From CAIQQQ01 sp040399685 (lineage in GTDB: Bacteria; Pseudomonadota; Alphaproteobacteria; Acetobacterales; Acetobacteraceae): DNA of 64,000 bases. Location: contig JBBART010000008.1 in assembly GCA_040399685.1 (NCBI GenBank), positions 62,001 through 126,000 on the forward strand, read 5' to 3'. The position numbers and the translations under genes were made by a program. Shown here piece by piece: positions 26,335 to 34,746 of the stretch (within the stretch, counting starts at the first letter, position 1; the number at the start of each line of letters is the position of its first letter). The notes beneath the pieces were generated by a model. The model ran no database searches. It had not been told where the DNA came from and worked only from the letters and a program-made list of their open reading frames with translations.

Positions 26335-27762
26335 CTAGGCCTCCTGCAACACCTCCACCTTCCCCGCCCGAACCGCTGCTTTCAGCTTGGCGTGGTCGGC
26401 CTCGGCCTGGTCGGCATAGGCGAGGGCGAACTGGCCCATCGCCACGTCAAAGTGGTCGTTGCCGCCGAGATAGCCGCTGATGGTCCAGGCATCGCCGGAT
26501 TTTGCGTGGCTGCGCGCCAGCGCCCAGCCGCAGGCCTCCCCGTGCACCAGCAACGCCTCTGCATCGAACGTCTCGATCAACGGTTTGATTTTCGCATCGC
26601 GCAATTGACGGGCATAGAGTTTTCGGCCCTCCATGCCATCCATCCAGCCGAGGAAAAGGTCGGACGCCGGCTGCATCAGGCGCTGCCCCATGACAACGCG
26701 CTGGCCGTGATGCGGGTAGTCACTCTTGCCGGCAAAAGGCTCCAGAACGGAGGCGCAGGCCTCCTTGAACTGAAGGAACAGCGGGTCGTTGCCGGCCGAC
26801 ATGAACAGTGCAATCCAGCAGCGGCGCCCAACGCTGCCGATGCCCACAACCTTGATGGCAGCATCCACCAGCCGATAACGGTCCAACAACGCACGCCGTT
26901 CATCGCTCAGCGTCTCGCGGTAGTTCGCCAGAAGTTTTTCCAGTGCGGCCATGAAATTCGGCGCGCGCGCCAACTCGGGGTGAAAGATCAAAGGCGGTGC
27001 ATCGCGGATATGAATTTGCCCACCCACCATCCCGGCCAGGCGTGGGTAGTCCATCTCCGATCCTGAATTTTCCGATGCTTTGGCAATTCTCCGCTGCACC
27101 AGCTTCTTGCGGGCTGGGTCTGATATCAGGTCGATCACGTCGTCGGCGTCAACGCTCGAATACCAAACATCCAAAGGCGACATCCGCGCGTAGTTTGCCA
27201 GATGCTCGCGATAACTTTGCGTGGCCGCCACGGCGGCGTCCGACCCGTTGGAATCGCTCAGCCCGACAGATCGCGCGGCCAGCACGAACGAGGCGGCCAG
27301 GCGTTTGACATCCCACTCCCACGGGGCCGGCAGCGTCTCGTCGAAATCGTTGATATCGAAGATGATGTTGCGCTCTGGCGTGGCAAATCCACCGAAATTG
27401 AGCAAGTGACAGTCGCCGCAGGCCTGCACGTGCAGCCCGGTGGCGGGCGTGGTGGCAAGGTCGCCCGCCATGACGCCCGCGGCCCCGCGAAAATAGGTGA
27501 AGGGGGAGACGAGCATCCGCCCATAGCGCACCGGCAAAAGCTCGGGCAACCGGTCATGATCGGATGCTTGCAGTTGCGCCACAGGATCGGCGCGGCCGAC
27601 TGGCTTTTTCCACGCAGCATGGTCGGCCCGATGGATTGTCTGGCGCAGCCGTTTGCCGGCCTCTAACAATTCGTCCGGCGAGGAAGGGCGATGCGATGGC
27701 ACGGGGGGTTGCTTGGCCGGGGCCGCGATGGTGACAGGTGCTTCGGCAGAATGCTTGACCAT
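26335..27762 (-). CDS. DUF2252 family protein
   Basis: 475-residue cytoplasmic protein of the DUF2252 family, distantly kinase-like. Seen motifs are SPFTYFRGAAGVMAGDLA, CGDCHLLNFGGFATPER and FDINDFDETLPAPWEWDVKRL, the last two resembling an aminoglycoside-phosphotransferase-style catalytic core, and VVGIGSVGRRCW in place of a nucleotide loop. I chose the ATG with GGAG six bases upstream; earlier in-frame ATGs lack a good site. It is divergent from the BON/PEP-synthase operon across a 330 bp AT-rich gap and is probably part of the same stress set. Function unknown. Confidence 0.85.
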   Translation of the reverse strand: MVKHSAEAPVTIAAPAKQPPVPSHRPSSPDELLEAGKRLRQTIHRADHAAWKKPVGRADPVAQLQASDHDRLPELLPVRYGRMLVSPFTYFRGAAGVMAGDLATTPATGLHVQACGDCHLLNFGGFATPERNIIFDINDFDETLPAPWEWDVKRLAASFVLAARSVGLSDSNGSDAAVAATQSYREHLANYARMSPLDVWYSSVDADDVIDLISDPARKKLVQRRIAKASENSGSEMDYPRLAGMVGGQIHIRDAPPLIFHPELARAPNFMAALEKLLANYRETLSDERRALLDRYRLVDAAIKVVGIGSVGRRCWIALFMSAGNDPLFLQFKEACASVLEPFAGKSDYPHHGQRVVMGQRLMQPASDLFLGWMDGMEGRKLYARQLRDAKIKPLIETFDAEALLVHGEACGWALARSHAKSGDAWTISGYLGGNDHFDVAMGQFALAYADQAEADHAKLKAAVRAGKVEVLQEA

Positions 27763-28011
27763 GGCGTTCTCCATCTGGTGCCGGATGCGTCGTATGACTG
27801 TCTCGGCAGGGTTTCGGCAATTTTCCCGATATGGAACATAAAAATTCTGTTTTTTGCTGTGTTTTAGAAAAATAAAATCGGTCAATTCAAATCACAAAAA
27901 TAAAACGCACAGTTTGGTTTCTAGTGTAAAAGCAAAACACTTTGTTATTAGCAACGTAACGTCTGCGTTATAGACAAATTTATTGTATATATGAATATCT
28001 GGCGTTAAGAA

Positions 28012-28025
28012 TTGATCCGGGTCAA
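28012..28025 (+). promoter_or_regulatory. FNR/FixK-like box upstream of the BON-ppsA-pfkB operon
   Basis: TTGAT-CCGG-GTCAA matches the FNR/FixK consensus TTGAT-N4-ATCAA at nine of ten positions. The centre is 77 bases before the BON-protein ATG. If it acts as a class II site (centred at -41.5), transcription would start near 28060, just before the hairpin at 28062. A second box of the same form lies upstream of the phosphoribosyltransferase-fusion gene. Confidence 0.6.
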
Positions 28026-28061
28026 TGTATCGTTCGAGATCCCATGGTCATTGTCACCGAC

Positions 28062-28079
28062 GGGCGGGGGCCTCCGCCC
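28062..28079 (+). other. Hairpin just before the BON-gene ribosome site
   Basis: GGGCGG pairs with CCGCCC around a six-base loop, five bases before AGGAGG. It would stand at the very 5' end of an FNR-driven transcript and could protect it from decay or tune translation. It lacks a T-run on the plus strand, so it is not a terminator for transcripts entering this gene. Confidence 0.45.
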
Positions 28080-28095
28080 AAAAAGGAGGAATGCA

Positions 28096-28743
28096 ATGGA
28101 AGACAAGTTGTTGCGTCAACTCGTCATTGACGAGCTTGATTTTGAACCAAGCGTTGTTTCCGCCAATATCGGCGTAACAGCCGATAACGGAATCATCACT
28201 CTTTCGGGTCACGTCCCCAACTTCGCCCAAAAGCAGCAGGCTGAAATATCCGCCAAGCGGATCAAGGGCGTGCGCGGCGTGGTGGATGAAATCAAGGTTG
28301 ATTTCGGCAAGACCAACCCCTTCGCGGACGAGGACATCGCCAAGCGGGCCCTGGCCGTGCTGGATGAAAACGTGCAGGTGCCGCGGAACGCCATCCAGGT
28401 GAAGGTTCAGCATGGTTGGCTCACGCTCACCGGTGACGTGGAGTGGGAATACCAGCGCGTTGCCGCGATGGACGATTTGCGCAAGCTGCGCGGCGTGGTG
28501 AGTATCACCAACGCGGTGAAGGTCAAGCCGCACGCTTCGGCGATGGATATCAAGCGGCGGATCGAGGACTCGCTCAAGCGCAGTGCGGAGGTCGAGGCGA
28601 AAAACGTGCATGTGCTGGTGGCGGGCGGCAAGGTGACGCTTGAAGGCAAGGTCGACACCTGGGCTGACGTGAACACCGTCTCCCGCGCCGCGTGGTCCGC
28701 ACCTGGCGTATCCAGCGTGGAAAACCACCTCCACGTCTCCTGA
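28096..28743 (+). CDS. Triple BON-domain protein
   Basis: 215-residue protein made of three BON domains (about residues 3-70, 77-145 and 148-215), each with the pattern of a beta-alpha-beta unit ending in a Val-rich strand such as ITLSGHVPN, LTLTGDVEW and VTLEGKVDT. No signal peptide or membrane segment follows the chosen ATG, which has a perfect AGGAGG six bases upstream. Unlike OsmY, which is periplasmic, this copy is therefore probably cytoplasmic. BON domains bind membranes or ligands and are common in osmotic and general stress responses. It is first in an operon with PEP synthase (56 bp gap) under an FNR-like box. Confidence 0.87.
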   Translation: MEDKLLRQLVIDELDFEPSVVSANIGVTADNGIITLSGHVPNFAQKQQAEISAKRIKGVRGVVDEIKVDFGKTNPFADEDIAKRALAVLDENVQVPRNAIQVKVQHGWLTLTGDVEWEYQRVAAMDDLRKLRGVVSITNAVKVKPHASAMDIKRRIEDSLKRSAEVEAKNVHVLVAGGKVTLEGKVDTWADVNTVSRAAWSAPGVSSVENHLHVS

Positions 28744-28799
28744 CCTGACGTCTCCTGACCCCAAGGGGCGGCGGCCGGTGGTCGTCGCCCAAAGGTGCG

Positions 28800-31229
28800 A
28801 TGTTCATGACCGATCCAGGCTGCGTGCTGTGGTTTGACGCGATACGGCTCAAGGACGTCGCTCTGGTTGGCGGCAAGAATGCTTCGCTGGGTGAACTCTA
28901 TAATCAACTCAACGCGAAGATGGTCCGTGTGCCAAACGGCTTCGCACTCACTGTGCACGCCTATGATACGGCGTTGGCCAGCACCGGGGCCGTGGCCAGG
29001 TTGCATGAATTGCTGGATGGGTTGGACATCACCAACGTGGCACGCTTGTCGGCGCGGGCCGAAGCCGCCCGTCGTGTGGTGTATGACGCCACGGGCGGCG
29101 ATGAACTTCGCCAGCAGATCGTGGCGGCGTATCAGGTTTTGGAGGCGCAGTATGGCGCTGGCACGGCGGTGGCGGTGCGCAGTTCGGCGACTGCGGAAGA
29201 CCTGCCCACGGCGAGTTTTGCAGGCCAGCACGAGAGCTTTCTGAACATCACCGGCGCCGGCGATCTGGTGGAAGCCTGCCGCCGCTGCTTTGCCTCCCTT
29301 TTCACCGACCGCGCCATCGTCTACCGCGCCAATAACGGCTTCGACCATTTCAAGGTTGGCCTGTCAGTCGGCGTGATGAAGATGGTGCGCTCGGACCGCG
29401 CATCCAGCGGCGTGATCTTCACGCTCGACACCGAATCAGGCTTTCGCGATGTCGTGTTCATCACCGGCGCCTATGGGCTGGGCGAGAACGTCGTGCAGGG
29501 CAAGGTCGATCCGGATGAGTTCTATGTCCACAAGCCCACCTTCCGCAAAGGCCACCGCGCCGTGTTGCGCCGCCTGCTGGGCCAGAAGCAACAGACGATG
29601 ATCCTCGCTGACGGCCACACCGGCGCCACCACGCAGGACGTGCCAACCCCGGATGCCGCACGGAAGCGATACTGCCTGAGCGACCTGGAGGTGCTTGAAC
29701 TCGCCGGCTACGCGCTGGTGATCGAGGACCATTATTCGGACCGCGCCGGTCATGCCGTGCCGATGGACATCGAATGGGCCAAGGATGCCGGCGATGGCCT
29801 TCTCTATATCGTCCAGGCCCGGCCTGAGACGGTGGCATCGCGGACATCGGCGTCGATGCTGGAAACATTCACCCTCAAGGACGCCGGTGTGGTGTTGGCC
29901 ACCGGCCGCGCCGTGGGCGAACGCATTGGCGTCGGCAGCGTGCGGGTGCTGACTTCGGGCGAGGAGTTGAAAGACTTCCAGCCGGGCGAGGTTCTGGTGG
30001 CCGCCTCCACCAGCCCGGATTGGGAGCCGGTGATGAAAACCGCCGGCGCCATCGTGACGGACCGGGGCGGGCGCACCTGCCATGCCGCCATTGTGGCGCG
30101 CGAACTCGGCGTGCCCGCGGTGGTCGGCGCAGAGACCGCCACCCGCGTGCTCAAGACCGGCATGCGCGTGACCATCTCCTGCGCGGACGGCGAGACGGGA
30201 GCGGTCTATCAGGGCGATGTGCCGTTCGAGGTGAACCGCGTGGATGTCAGCGCCATCGCGCTGCCGGCCACCCAGATCATGGTCAATCTCGGCAACCCAG
30301 ATCTCGCCTTCCGCACCGCCATGGCGCCCAACGCAGGGGTGGGGCTGGCGCGCATGGAGTTCATCATCAGCCAGTATATCGGCGTGCATCCGATGGCGGT
30401 GGCGCATCCGGAGCGGCTTTTGGCCGAGGACCGGGCGCGCATCGCGGGGCTCGCGGCGGCATTTGCCACGCCGCGCGATTTCTTCGTTCGCACCCTGGCC
30501 GAGGGCGTCGGCACGATTGCCGCCGCGTTCTATCCGAAGCCGGTGATCGTGCGGCTGTCGGACTTCAAGACCAACGAATATGCAGCCCTCATCGGCGGCG
30601 CCCTGTTCGAGCCGCATGAGGCCAATCCCATGCTCGGCTTTCGCGGCGCGGCGCGCTATGCCCACCCGGCCTATGCCGACGGCTTCGCACTGGAATGTGA
30701 AGCGTTGCGGCTGGTCCGCGAGGAGATGGGCCTGACCAATCTGGTGGTGATGGTGCCGTTCTGCCGCCGTGTGGCCGAGGCCGAACAGGTGCTGGCCGCC
30801 ATGGCGCGCCATGGGCTGGCACGCGGCGTCAACGGGCTGGAAGTCTATGTGATGTGCGAAATCCCGAACAACGTGATCCAGGTCGATGCCTTCGCGGCCT
30901 TGTTCGATGGGTTCTCGATCGGTTCGAACGATTTGACCCAACTCACGCTCGGCGTGGATCGGGATTCTGAGATCGTCGCGTTCGATTTCGACGAGCGGGA
31001 TCCGGGCATGTTGGAGATGTTCCGCCTCGCCGTTGAAGGCGCGCGGCGCAATCACCGCAAGGTGGGAATCTGCGGCGAGGCGCCGGCCAATGACCCCGAT
31101 ATCGCCCGGTTCCTGACAGAGATCGGCATTGATTCCATCAGCGTGAACCCGTCCAGCGTGTTGCGCACCATCAACATCGTGCGTGAGGCAGAGGCGGCGC
31201 GGGCGCCACGCAAGTGGGCGCATGGGTGA
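28800..31229 (+). CDS. ppsA: Phosphoenolpyruvate synthase
   Basis: Makes phosphoenolpyruvate from pyruvate and ATP with release of AMP and phosphate; cytoplasmic. The 809 residues contain the ATP-binding N-terminal domain (about 15-345, VGGKNASLGEL, VRSSATAEDLPTASFAGQ), the swivelling phosphohistidine domain with His428 in GGRTCHAAIVARE, and the PEP/pyruvate TIM barrel (about 480-800) with GICGEAPAN near the end. Length is close to E. coli PpsA (792). ATG at 28800 follows AAAGGTG; a second ATG two codons later is also possible. Its stop lies inside the start of the sugar kinase gene. Pairing with BON and PfkB-type genes suggests a role in low-oxygen or stress carbon handling. Confidence 0.93.
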   Translation: MFMTDPGCVLWFDAIRLKDVALVGGKNASLGELYNQLNAKMVRVPNGFALTVHAYDTALASTGAVARLHELLDGLDITNVARLSARAEAARRVVYDATGGDELRQQIVAAYQVLEAQYGAGTAVAVRSSATAEDLPTASFAGQHESFLNITGAGDLVEACRRCFASLFTDRAIVYRANNGFDHFKVGLSVGVMKMVRSDRASSGVIFTLDTESGFRDVVFITGAYGLGENVVQGKVDPDEFYVHKPTFRKGHRAVLRRLLGQKQQTMILADGHTGATTQDVPTPDAARKRYCLSDLEVLELAGYALVIEDHYSDRAGHAVPMDIEWAKDAGDGLLYIVQARPETVASRTSASMLETFTLKDAGVVLATGRAVGERIGVGSVRVLTSGEELKDFQPGEVLVAASTSPDWEPVMKTAGAIVTDRGGRTCHAAIVARELGVPAVVGAETATRVLKTGMRVTISCADGETGAVYQGDVPFEVNRVDVSAIALPATQIMVNLGNPDLAFRTAMAPNAGVGLARMEFIISQYIGVHPMAVAHPERLLAEDRARIAGLAAAFATPRDFFVRTLAEGVGTIAAAFYPKPVIVRLSDFKTNEYAALIGGALFEPHEANPMLGFRGAARYAHPAYADGFALECEALRLVREEMGLTNLVVMVPFCRRVAEAEQVLAAMARHGLARGVNGLEVYVMCEIPNNVIQVDAFAALFDGFSIGSNDLTQLTLGVDRDSEIVAFDFDERDPGMLEMFRLAVEGARRNHRKVGICGEAPANDPDIARFLTEIGIDSISVNPSSVLRTINIVREAEAARAPRKWAHG

Positions 31230-32160
31230 ACGGCAACCGCGTATCGTCACACTCACGCTGAACCCGGCGGTGGACCTTGCCTGCACCGCCCCCTCCGTCA
31301 GGCCCACCCACAAGATCCGCACATCGAACGAGCGGTATGACCCGGGCGGCGGCGGCATCAATGTCGCGCGGGTAGTGCATGCGCTGGGCGGCGATGCGCG
31401 GGCCTTGATCATGACCGGCGGCGTGACCGGGCGGCTGATTGAGGAACTGCTCGATGCGGAAGGCATAAGGTGGAGATCCGTGCCGATCGGCGGCCGCACC
31501 CGCATCAGCGTGAACGTGCATGACAGCGAGAGCGGCCTCGAATACCGCTTCGTTCCCGAAGGCCCCACGATCGCCGAGCGCGAGTGGCGCCAGATGCTCG
31601 GCCTGTTGGCCGACATCGACGCCGACTGGATTGTGGCCAGCGGCAGCGTACCAGCCGGCATTCCGGTGGATATCTATGCCCAGGTTGCCAGCATCGCTCG
31701 GCAGCGCGGCCAGCTGTTCGCTCTCGACGCATCAGGCCCTGCTTTGCGCGCAGCCATTGGCAGCGGCATCGATCTGCTGAAGCTCAGCCTGGGCGAGCTT
31801 GAATTTCTGCTGGGTCATGAGACGCGCGACCAGGCCTTGCAGGACAAGGAGGTAACGGCGTTGCTGCACTCCGGCGCCGCGTGCAGGATTGCCGTCAGCC
31901 TTGGCAGCCAGGGGGCACTTTTGGCCACCCCCTCCGGCATCGTTCGCCTCGGTGCGATCAAGGTTGTCGCGCAAAACGCTGTCGGCGCCGGTGACAGCTT
32001 TTTGGCTGGTCTGGTGCTCAGGCTGGGGACGGGTGCCAGCGAGCACGATGCGCTGGCGTTCGCCGTCGCGGTGGCCACCGCCGCCGTCACCACCTACGGC
32101 ACGGCCTTGGTGAACAGCGCGCAGGTGGAGCGGCTTTATCGACAGCTGCGCCCGGCCTAA
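31222..32160 (+). CDS. PfkB-family 6-phosphofructokinase/sugar-phosphate kinase
   Basis: 312-residue ribokinase-fold kinase. Motifs are TLTLNPAVDLA at the N-terminus, the DPGGGGINVARV sugar-binding site and the NAVGAGDSFLAG anion hole with catalytic Asp near the C-terminus. This pattern matches 1-phosphofructokinase and E. coli PfkB (Pfk-2) and tagatose-6-phosphate kinase. With no fructose PTS nearby, a minor 6-phosphofructokinase is the better guess. The ATG overlaps the ppsA end by eight bases. Its stop overlaps that of the convergent LysR gene, and the two stops lie in the loop of a short CCGGC/GCCGG hairpin. Confidence 0.85.
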   Translation: MGERQPRIVTLTLNPAVDLACTAPSVRPTHKIRTSNERYDPGGGGINVARVVHALGGDARALIMTGGVTGRLIEELLDAEGIRWRSVPIGGRTRISVNVHDSESGLEYRFVPEGPTIAEREWRQMLGLLADIDADWIVASGSVPAGIPVDIYAQVASIARQRGQLFALDASGPALRAAIGSGIDLLKLSLGELEFLLGHETRDQALQDKEVTALLHSGAACRIAVSLGSQGALLATPSGIVRLGAIKVVAQNAVGAGDSFLAGLVLRLGTGASEHDALAFAVAVATAAVTTYGTALVNSAQVERLYRQLRPA

Positions 32161-33044
32161 AAAGCCGGTGTGTCCAGCGCCAGTTCCCCCGCCATCCAGC
32201 TGGCGAATAGGCGCACCGCACGACGAGGCTTGGCCTTGGGTGGAAACACCAGATAATGGCCGATATAGCGAACATCGTGGGCGATGCCGGCCAAGGGGGC
32301 CACCAGATCGCCGCGTGCCAGTTCGCGCTCCGCCAGCCGGGTTGATTCCAATGTCACGCCCAAGCCATCCACCGCCGCGGCGATGGCCATGAAGCTGCGG
32401 TCAAACCGGCTGCCATGCGGGCTTTGCGCGGTCATGTCGTTGGCCTCGAACCAGCCGGACCAGCGGACGCGCTTGTGTTCGCTCTCGATCAATTTATGGT
32501 GCAGCAGATCAGCCGGTTTGCAAATGTGGCTCGCAAGCTCGGGCGTGCACAGCGGCGTGACAATCTCCTCGCCCAGCGGCACCACCACCAGTCCCTCCTG
32601 GCGCGGAGGGCCGTAGCAGATATCGGCATCGAACTCGTCATTGAGAAAATTGGGATAATTGCTTCCGGCTGCGAGCCGCACATCCAGTTCCGGATGCAGG
32701 GTGAACAGATGGCGCAGTCGCGGCATCAGCCATTGGGTGGCAATACTTGGGGCGCAGTGCAGCCGCAGCAAATTGCCCGAGCCGGAGCCCACCATTTCCA
32801 GCCCCAGCCGCACTTCATCAAATGCGCTTGAGACATGACGCAGCAACGCCTCGCCGCCGGGGTTCAGCCGCACGCCCCGGCCTTCGCGTTCGAACAGTGT
32901 CACCCCGATCGAATCTTCCAGTTTGCGGATCGCGTGGCTGACGGCACTGGCGGAAATGCCCAGATCCAGCCCGGCCGCGCGGAAGGAGCCGGTGCGGGCG
33001 GCGGACTCAAAGGCGCTCAAGGCGCTGAGGTGGAGACTACGCAT
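32157..33044 (-). CDS. LysR-family transcriptional regulator (GcvA-like)
   Basis: 295-residue regulator. The winged helix covers about residues 1-62 (LSALSAFESAARTGSFRAAG, SASAVSHAIRKLED), and the GcvA-like effector domain runs from about 90 (APSIATQWLMPRL, CTPEL). It is divergent from the SDR/transketolase operon, the usual layout for a regulator acting on its neighbour. The ATG is fixed by alignment of the helix; no clear ribosome site is seen. The effector is probably an intermediate of the sugar or acid pathway encoded at 33151-36637. Confidence 0.88.
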   Translation of the reverse strand: MRSLHLSALSAFESAARTGSFRAAGLDLGISASAVSHAIRKLEDSIGVTLFEREGRGVRLNPGGEALLRHVSSAFDEVRLGLEMVGSGSGNLLRLHCAPSIATQWLMPRLRHLFTLHPELDVRLAAGSNYPNFLNDEFDADICYGPPRQEGLVVVPLGEEIVTPLCTPELASHICKPADLLHHKLIESEHKRVRWSGWFEANDMTAQSPHGSRFDRSFMAIAAAVDGLGVTLESTRLAERELARGDLVAPLAGIAHDVRYIGHYLVFPPKAKPRRAVRLFASWMAGELALDTPAF

Positions 33045-33076
33045 GGGATGATAGATGAACCCAATTCGTCGGTTAT

Positions 33077-33089
33077 CGCAAATTTTGCG
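33077..33089. promoter_or_regulatory. Candidate LysR operator palindrome
   Basis: CGCAAA-T-TTTGCG is a perfect palindrome in the 106 bp between the LysR gene and the SDR gene. LysR regulators commonly bind an interrupted palindrome in this position. Nothing else with comparable symmetry is seen in the gap except the hairpin at the SDR ribosome site. Confidence 0.45.
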
Positions 33090-33116
33090 TTTTTCGAGGC
33101 GGCAAAGCCGGATCAT

Positions 33117-33145
33117 TCTCCCGCCAACGAGAATATCTCGGGAGA
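33117..33145 (+). promoter_or_regulatory. Hairpin covering the SDR ribosome site
   Basis: TCTCCCG (33117-33123) pairs with CGGGAGA (33139-33145), and the right arm is the ribosome-binding site five bases before the SDR ATG. A nested CGAGA-ATA-TCTCG palindrome offers an alternative fold. Either could control translation; neither has a T-run. Confidence 0.4.
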
Positions 33146-33150
33146 GAAAA

Positions 33151-33900
33151 ATGTTGCTGCACGGTAAGACCGCCATTATTTCCGGCGCCGCCGGTCCGCG
33201 TGGAATAGGCTTTGCCACCGCGAAATTATTTGCCCTCAACGGCGCACGCGTCGCCATTCTCGACCTTGATGCCGAAGGCGCCAAGGCCGCCGCCGCCGAG
33301 CTTGGCCCCGAGCATATGGGCATTGGCTGCGACGTCACCGACCGTGCCGACACAGGTCGCGCCGTGGAGGCAGTTTTGGCGGCGTTCGGGAAGGTTGATA
33401 TCCTCGTCAACAACGCCGGCGTCACCCAGGCCATCAAGGTGTGGGACATCGATGCCGAGAGCTGGGACCACATTCAGGATGTGAACCTGCGGGGCGTTCT
33501 GTACATGTCCCAGGCGGTGATGCCGCATATGCGCGAGCGGAAAGAAGGCGCGATTTCCTGCATGTCGTCCGTCTCCGCCCAGCGTGGCGGCAGTATTCTG
33601 GGCGGCGCGCATTATTCGGCCGCCAAGGCGGGCGTGCTCGGTCTGGCCAAGGCGATGGCGCGCGAACTCGGCCCTGATAACATTCGCGTCAATTGCGTGG
33701 CCCCCGGCCTGATTGAGACCGACATCATCGCCGGCAAGATCAGCGACGAATCCCGCGCCAAGATCCTCGAAGGCATTCCGCTCAATCGCCTCGGCCAGCC
33801 GAAGGATGTGGCCAACATCTTCCTGTTCCTGTCGTCGGACCTGTCGGCCTACCTCACCGGCAACGTCATCGACGTCAACGGCGGCATGTTGATCCACTGA
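33151..33900 (+). CDS. Short-chain dehydrogenase/reductase
   Basis: 249-residue NAD(P)-dependent oxidoreductase, classical SDR. The cofactor loop is SGAAGPRGIGFATAK, followed by NNAGV near residue 89 and the catalytic pair YSAAK (Tyr about 156, Lys about 160) with Ser in SVSAQRGG. The Asp at the end of the second strand (ILDLDAEG) suggests NAD rather than NADP. It is directly followed, with no gap, by the split transketolase genes, so it probably oxidises or reduces a sugar or sugar alcohol feeding them. It is divergent from the LysR gene. Confidence 0.88.
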   Translation: MLLHGKTAIISGAAGPRGIGFATAKLFALNGARVAILDLDAEGAKAAAAELGPEHMGIGCDVTDRADTGRAVEAVLAAFGKVDILVNNAGVTQAIKVWDIDAESWDHIQDVNLRGVLYMSQAVMPHMRERKEGAISCMSSVSAQRGGSILGGAHYSAAKAGVLGLAKAMARELGPDNIRVNCVAPGLIETDIIAGKISDESRAKILEGIPLNRLGQPKDVANIFLFLSSDLSAYLTGNVIDVNGGMLIH

Positions 33901-34746
33901 ATGACCATCGCCGCACCGGGCCATAACCGCGCACTCGCCCAGCGCGCCTATGCCATTCGCCGTCATGCCCTGTTGATGGGCAAGGTGCAGGGCCAAGGCT
34001 ACATCGCCCAGGCGCTGGATATCGCCGACGTGCTGGCGGTCGCTTATTTCCATGCCATGACCTATCGCCCGGAAGACCCGGACTGGGAGGGCAGGGACCG
34101 GTTCTATCTGTCCATCGGCCATTACGCGATCGCCCTTTATGCCGTGCTGATCGAGGCAGGGATCTTGCCGGTGGAGGAGCTGGAAACCTATGGCGGCGAT
34201 GATTCGCGCCTGCCGATGTCTGGCATGGCCACCTACACGCCGGGGATGGAGATCACCGGCGGGTCGCTCGGCCAGGGCCTGCCGATCGCCGTCGGCGCCT
34301 GCCTGGCATTGAAGCGGAAGAAATCCAGCGCGTTCGTCTACAACCTGATGTCTGACGGCGAGTTGGGCGAAGGCTCCATTTGGGAAGCGGCGATGTCGGC
34401 TGCGCATTGGAAGCTCGACAACCTGATCGCGCTGATCGACGTCAACAACCAGCAGGCCGATGGCCCGTCGACGGACGTGCTGTGCGCCGAGCCGTTGCAC
34501 GACAAGTTCGCGGCATTCGGCTGGTTCACCCAGCGCGTTGATGGCAACGACCTCGATGCCATGGTGCGGGCCTTCGATGCCGCCCGCGCCCATCTCGGCA
34601 AGCAGCCGCGCGCCATCATCTGCGACACGCTGATGGGCAAGGGCGTGCCGTTCCTGGAGGCACGCGACAAGAACCACTTCATCCGCGTCGATGCCGATGA
34701 GTGGGATTTGGCCATCGCATTGCTCGATGAGGCGAACGCATCATGA
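33901..34746 (+). CDS. Transketolase-like N-terminal subunit
   Basis: 281-residue thiamine-diphosphate-binding half of a split transketolase. The ThDP/metal motif reads SDGELGEGSIWEA followed by DVNNQQ; the usual first Gly of GDG is Ser here. GGSLGQGLPIAVG and the C-terminal GVPFLE segment are family-typical. Split transketolases belong to sugar catabolic operons rather than to the pentose-phosphate pathway and need the partner at the next locus. The ATG starts immediately after the SDR stop and the stop overlaps the partner ATG (ATGA). Confidence 0.88.
   Translation: MTIAAPGHNRALAQRAYAIRRHALLMGKVQGQGYIAQALDIADVLAVAYFHAMTYRPEDPDWEGRDRFYLSIGHYAIALYAVLIEAGILPVEELETYGGDDSRLPMSGMATYTPGMEITGGSLGQGLPIAVGACLALKRKKSSAFVYNLMSDGELGEGSIWEAAMSAAHWKLDNLIALIDVNNQQADGPSTDVLCAEPLHDKFAAFGWFTQRVDGNDLDAMVRAFDAARAHLGKQPRAIICDTLMGKGVPFLEARDKNHFIRVDADEWDLAIALLDEANAS

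Larger units (their letters stand above)
27763..28095. promoter_or_regulatory. AT-rich divergent promoter region
   Basis: The gap between DUF2252 (minus) and the BON gene (plus) has no gene. From 27840 to 28015 it is A/T-rich, in contrast to the flanks. It holds an FNR-like box and a 5' hairpin (listed separately). A TAGACA (near 27971) without a well-spaced -10 is the best sigma-70-like element; I would not call it a promoter. Confidence 0.5.

Noticed and set aside
29436..31661. 741-codon minus-strand frame opposite the PEP synthase gene
   Set aside because: No recognisable domains; a shadow of the third-position GC bias of ppsA.
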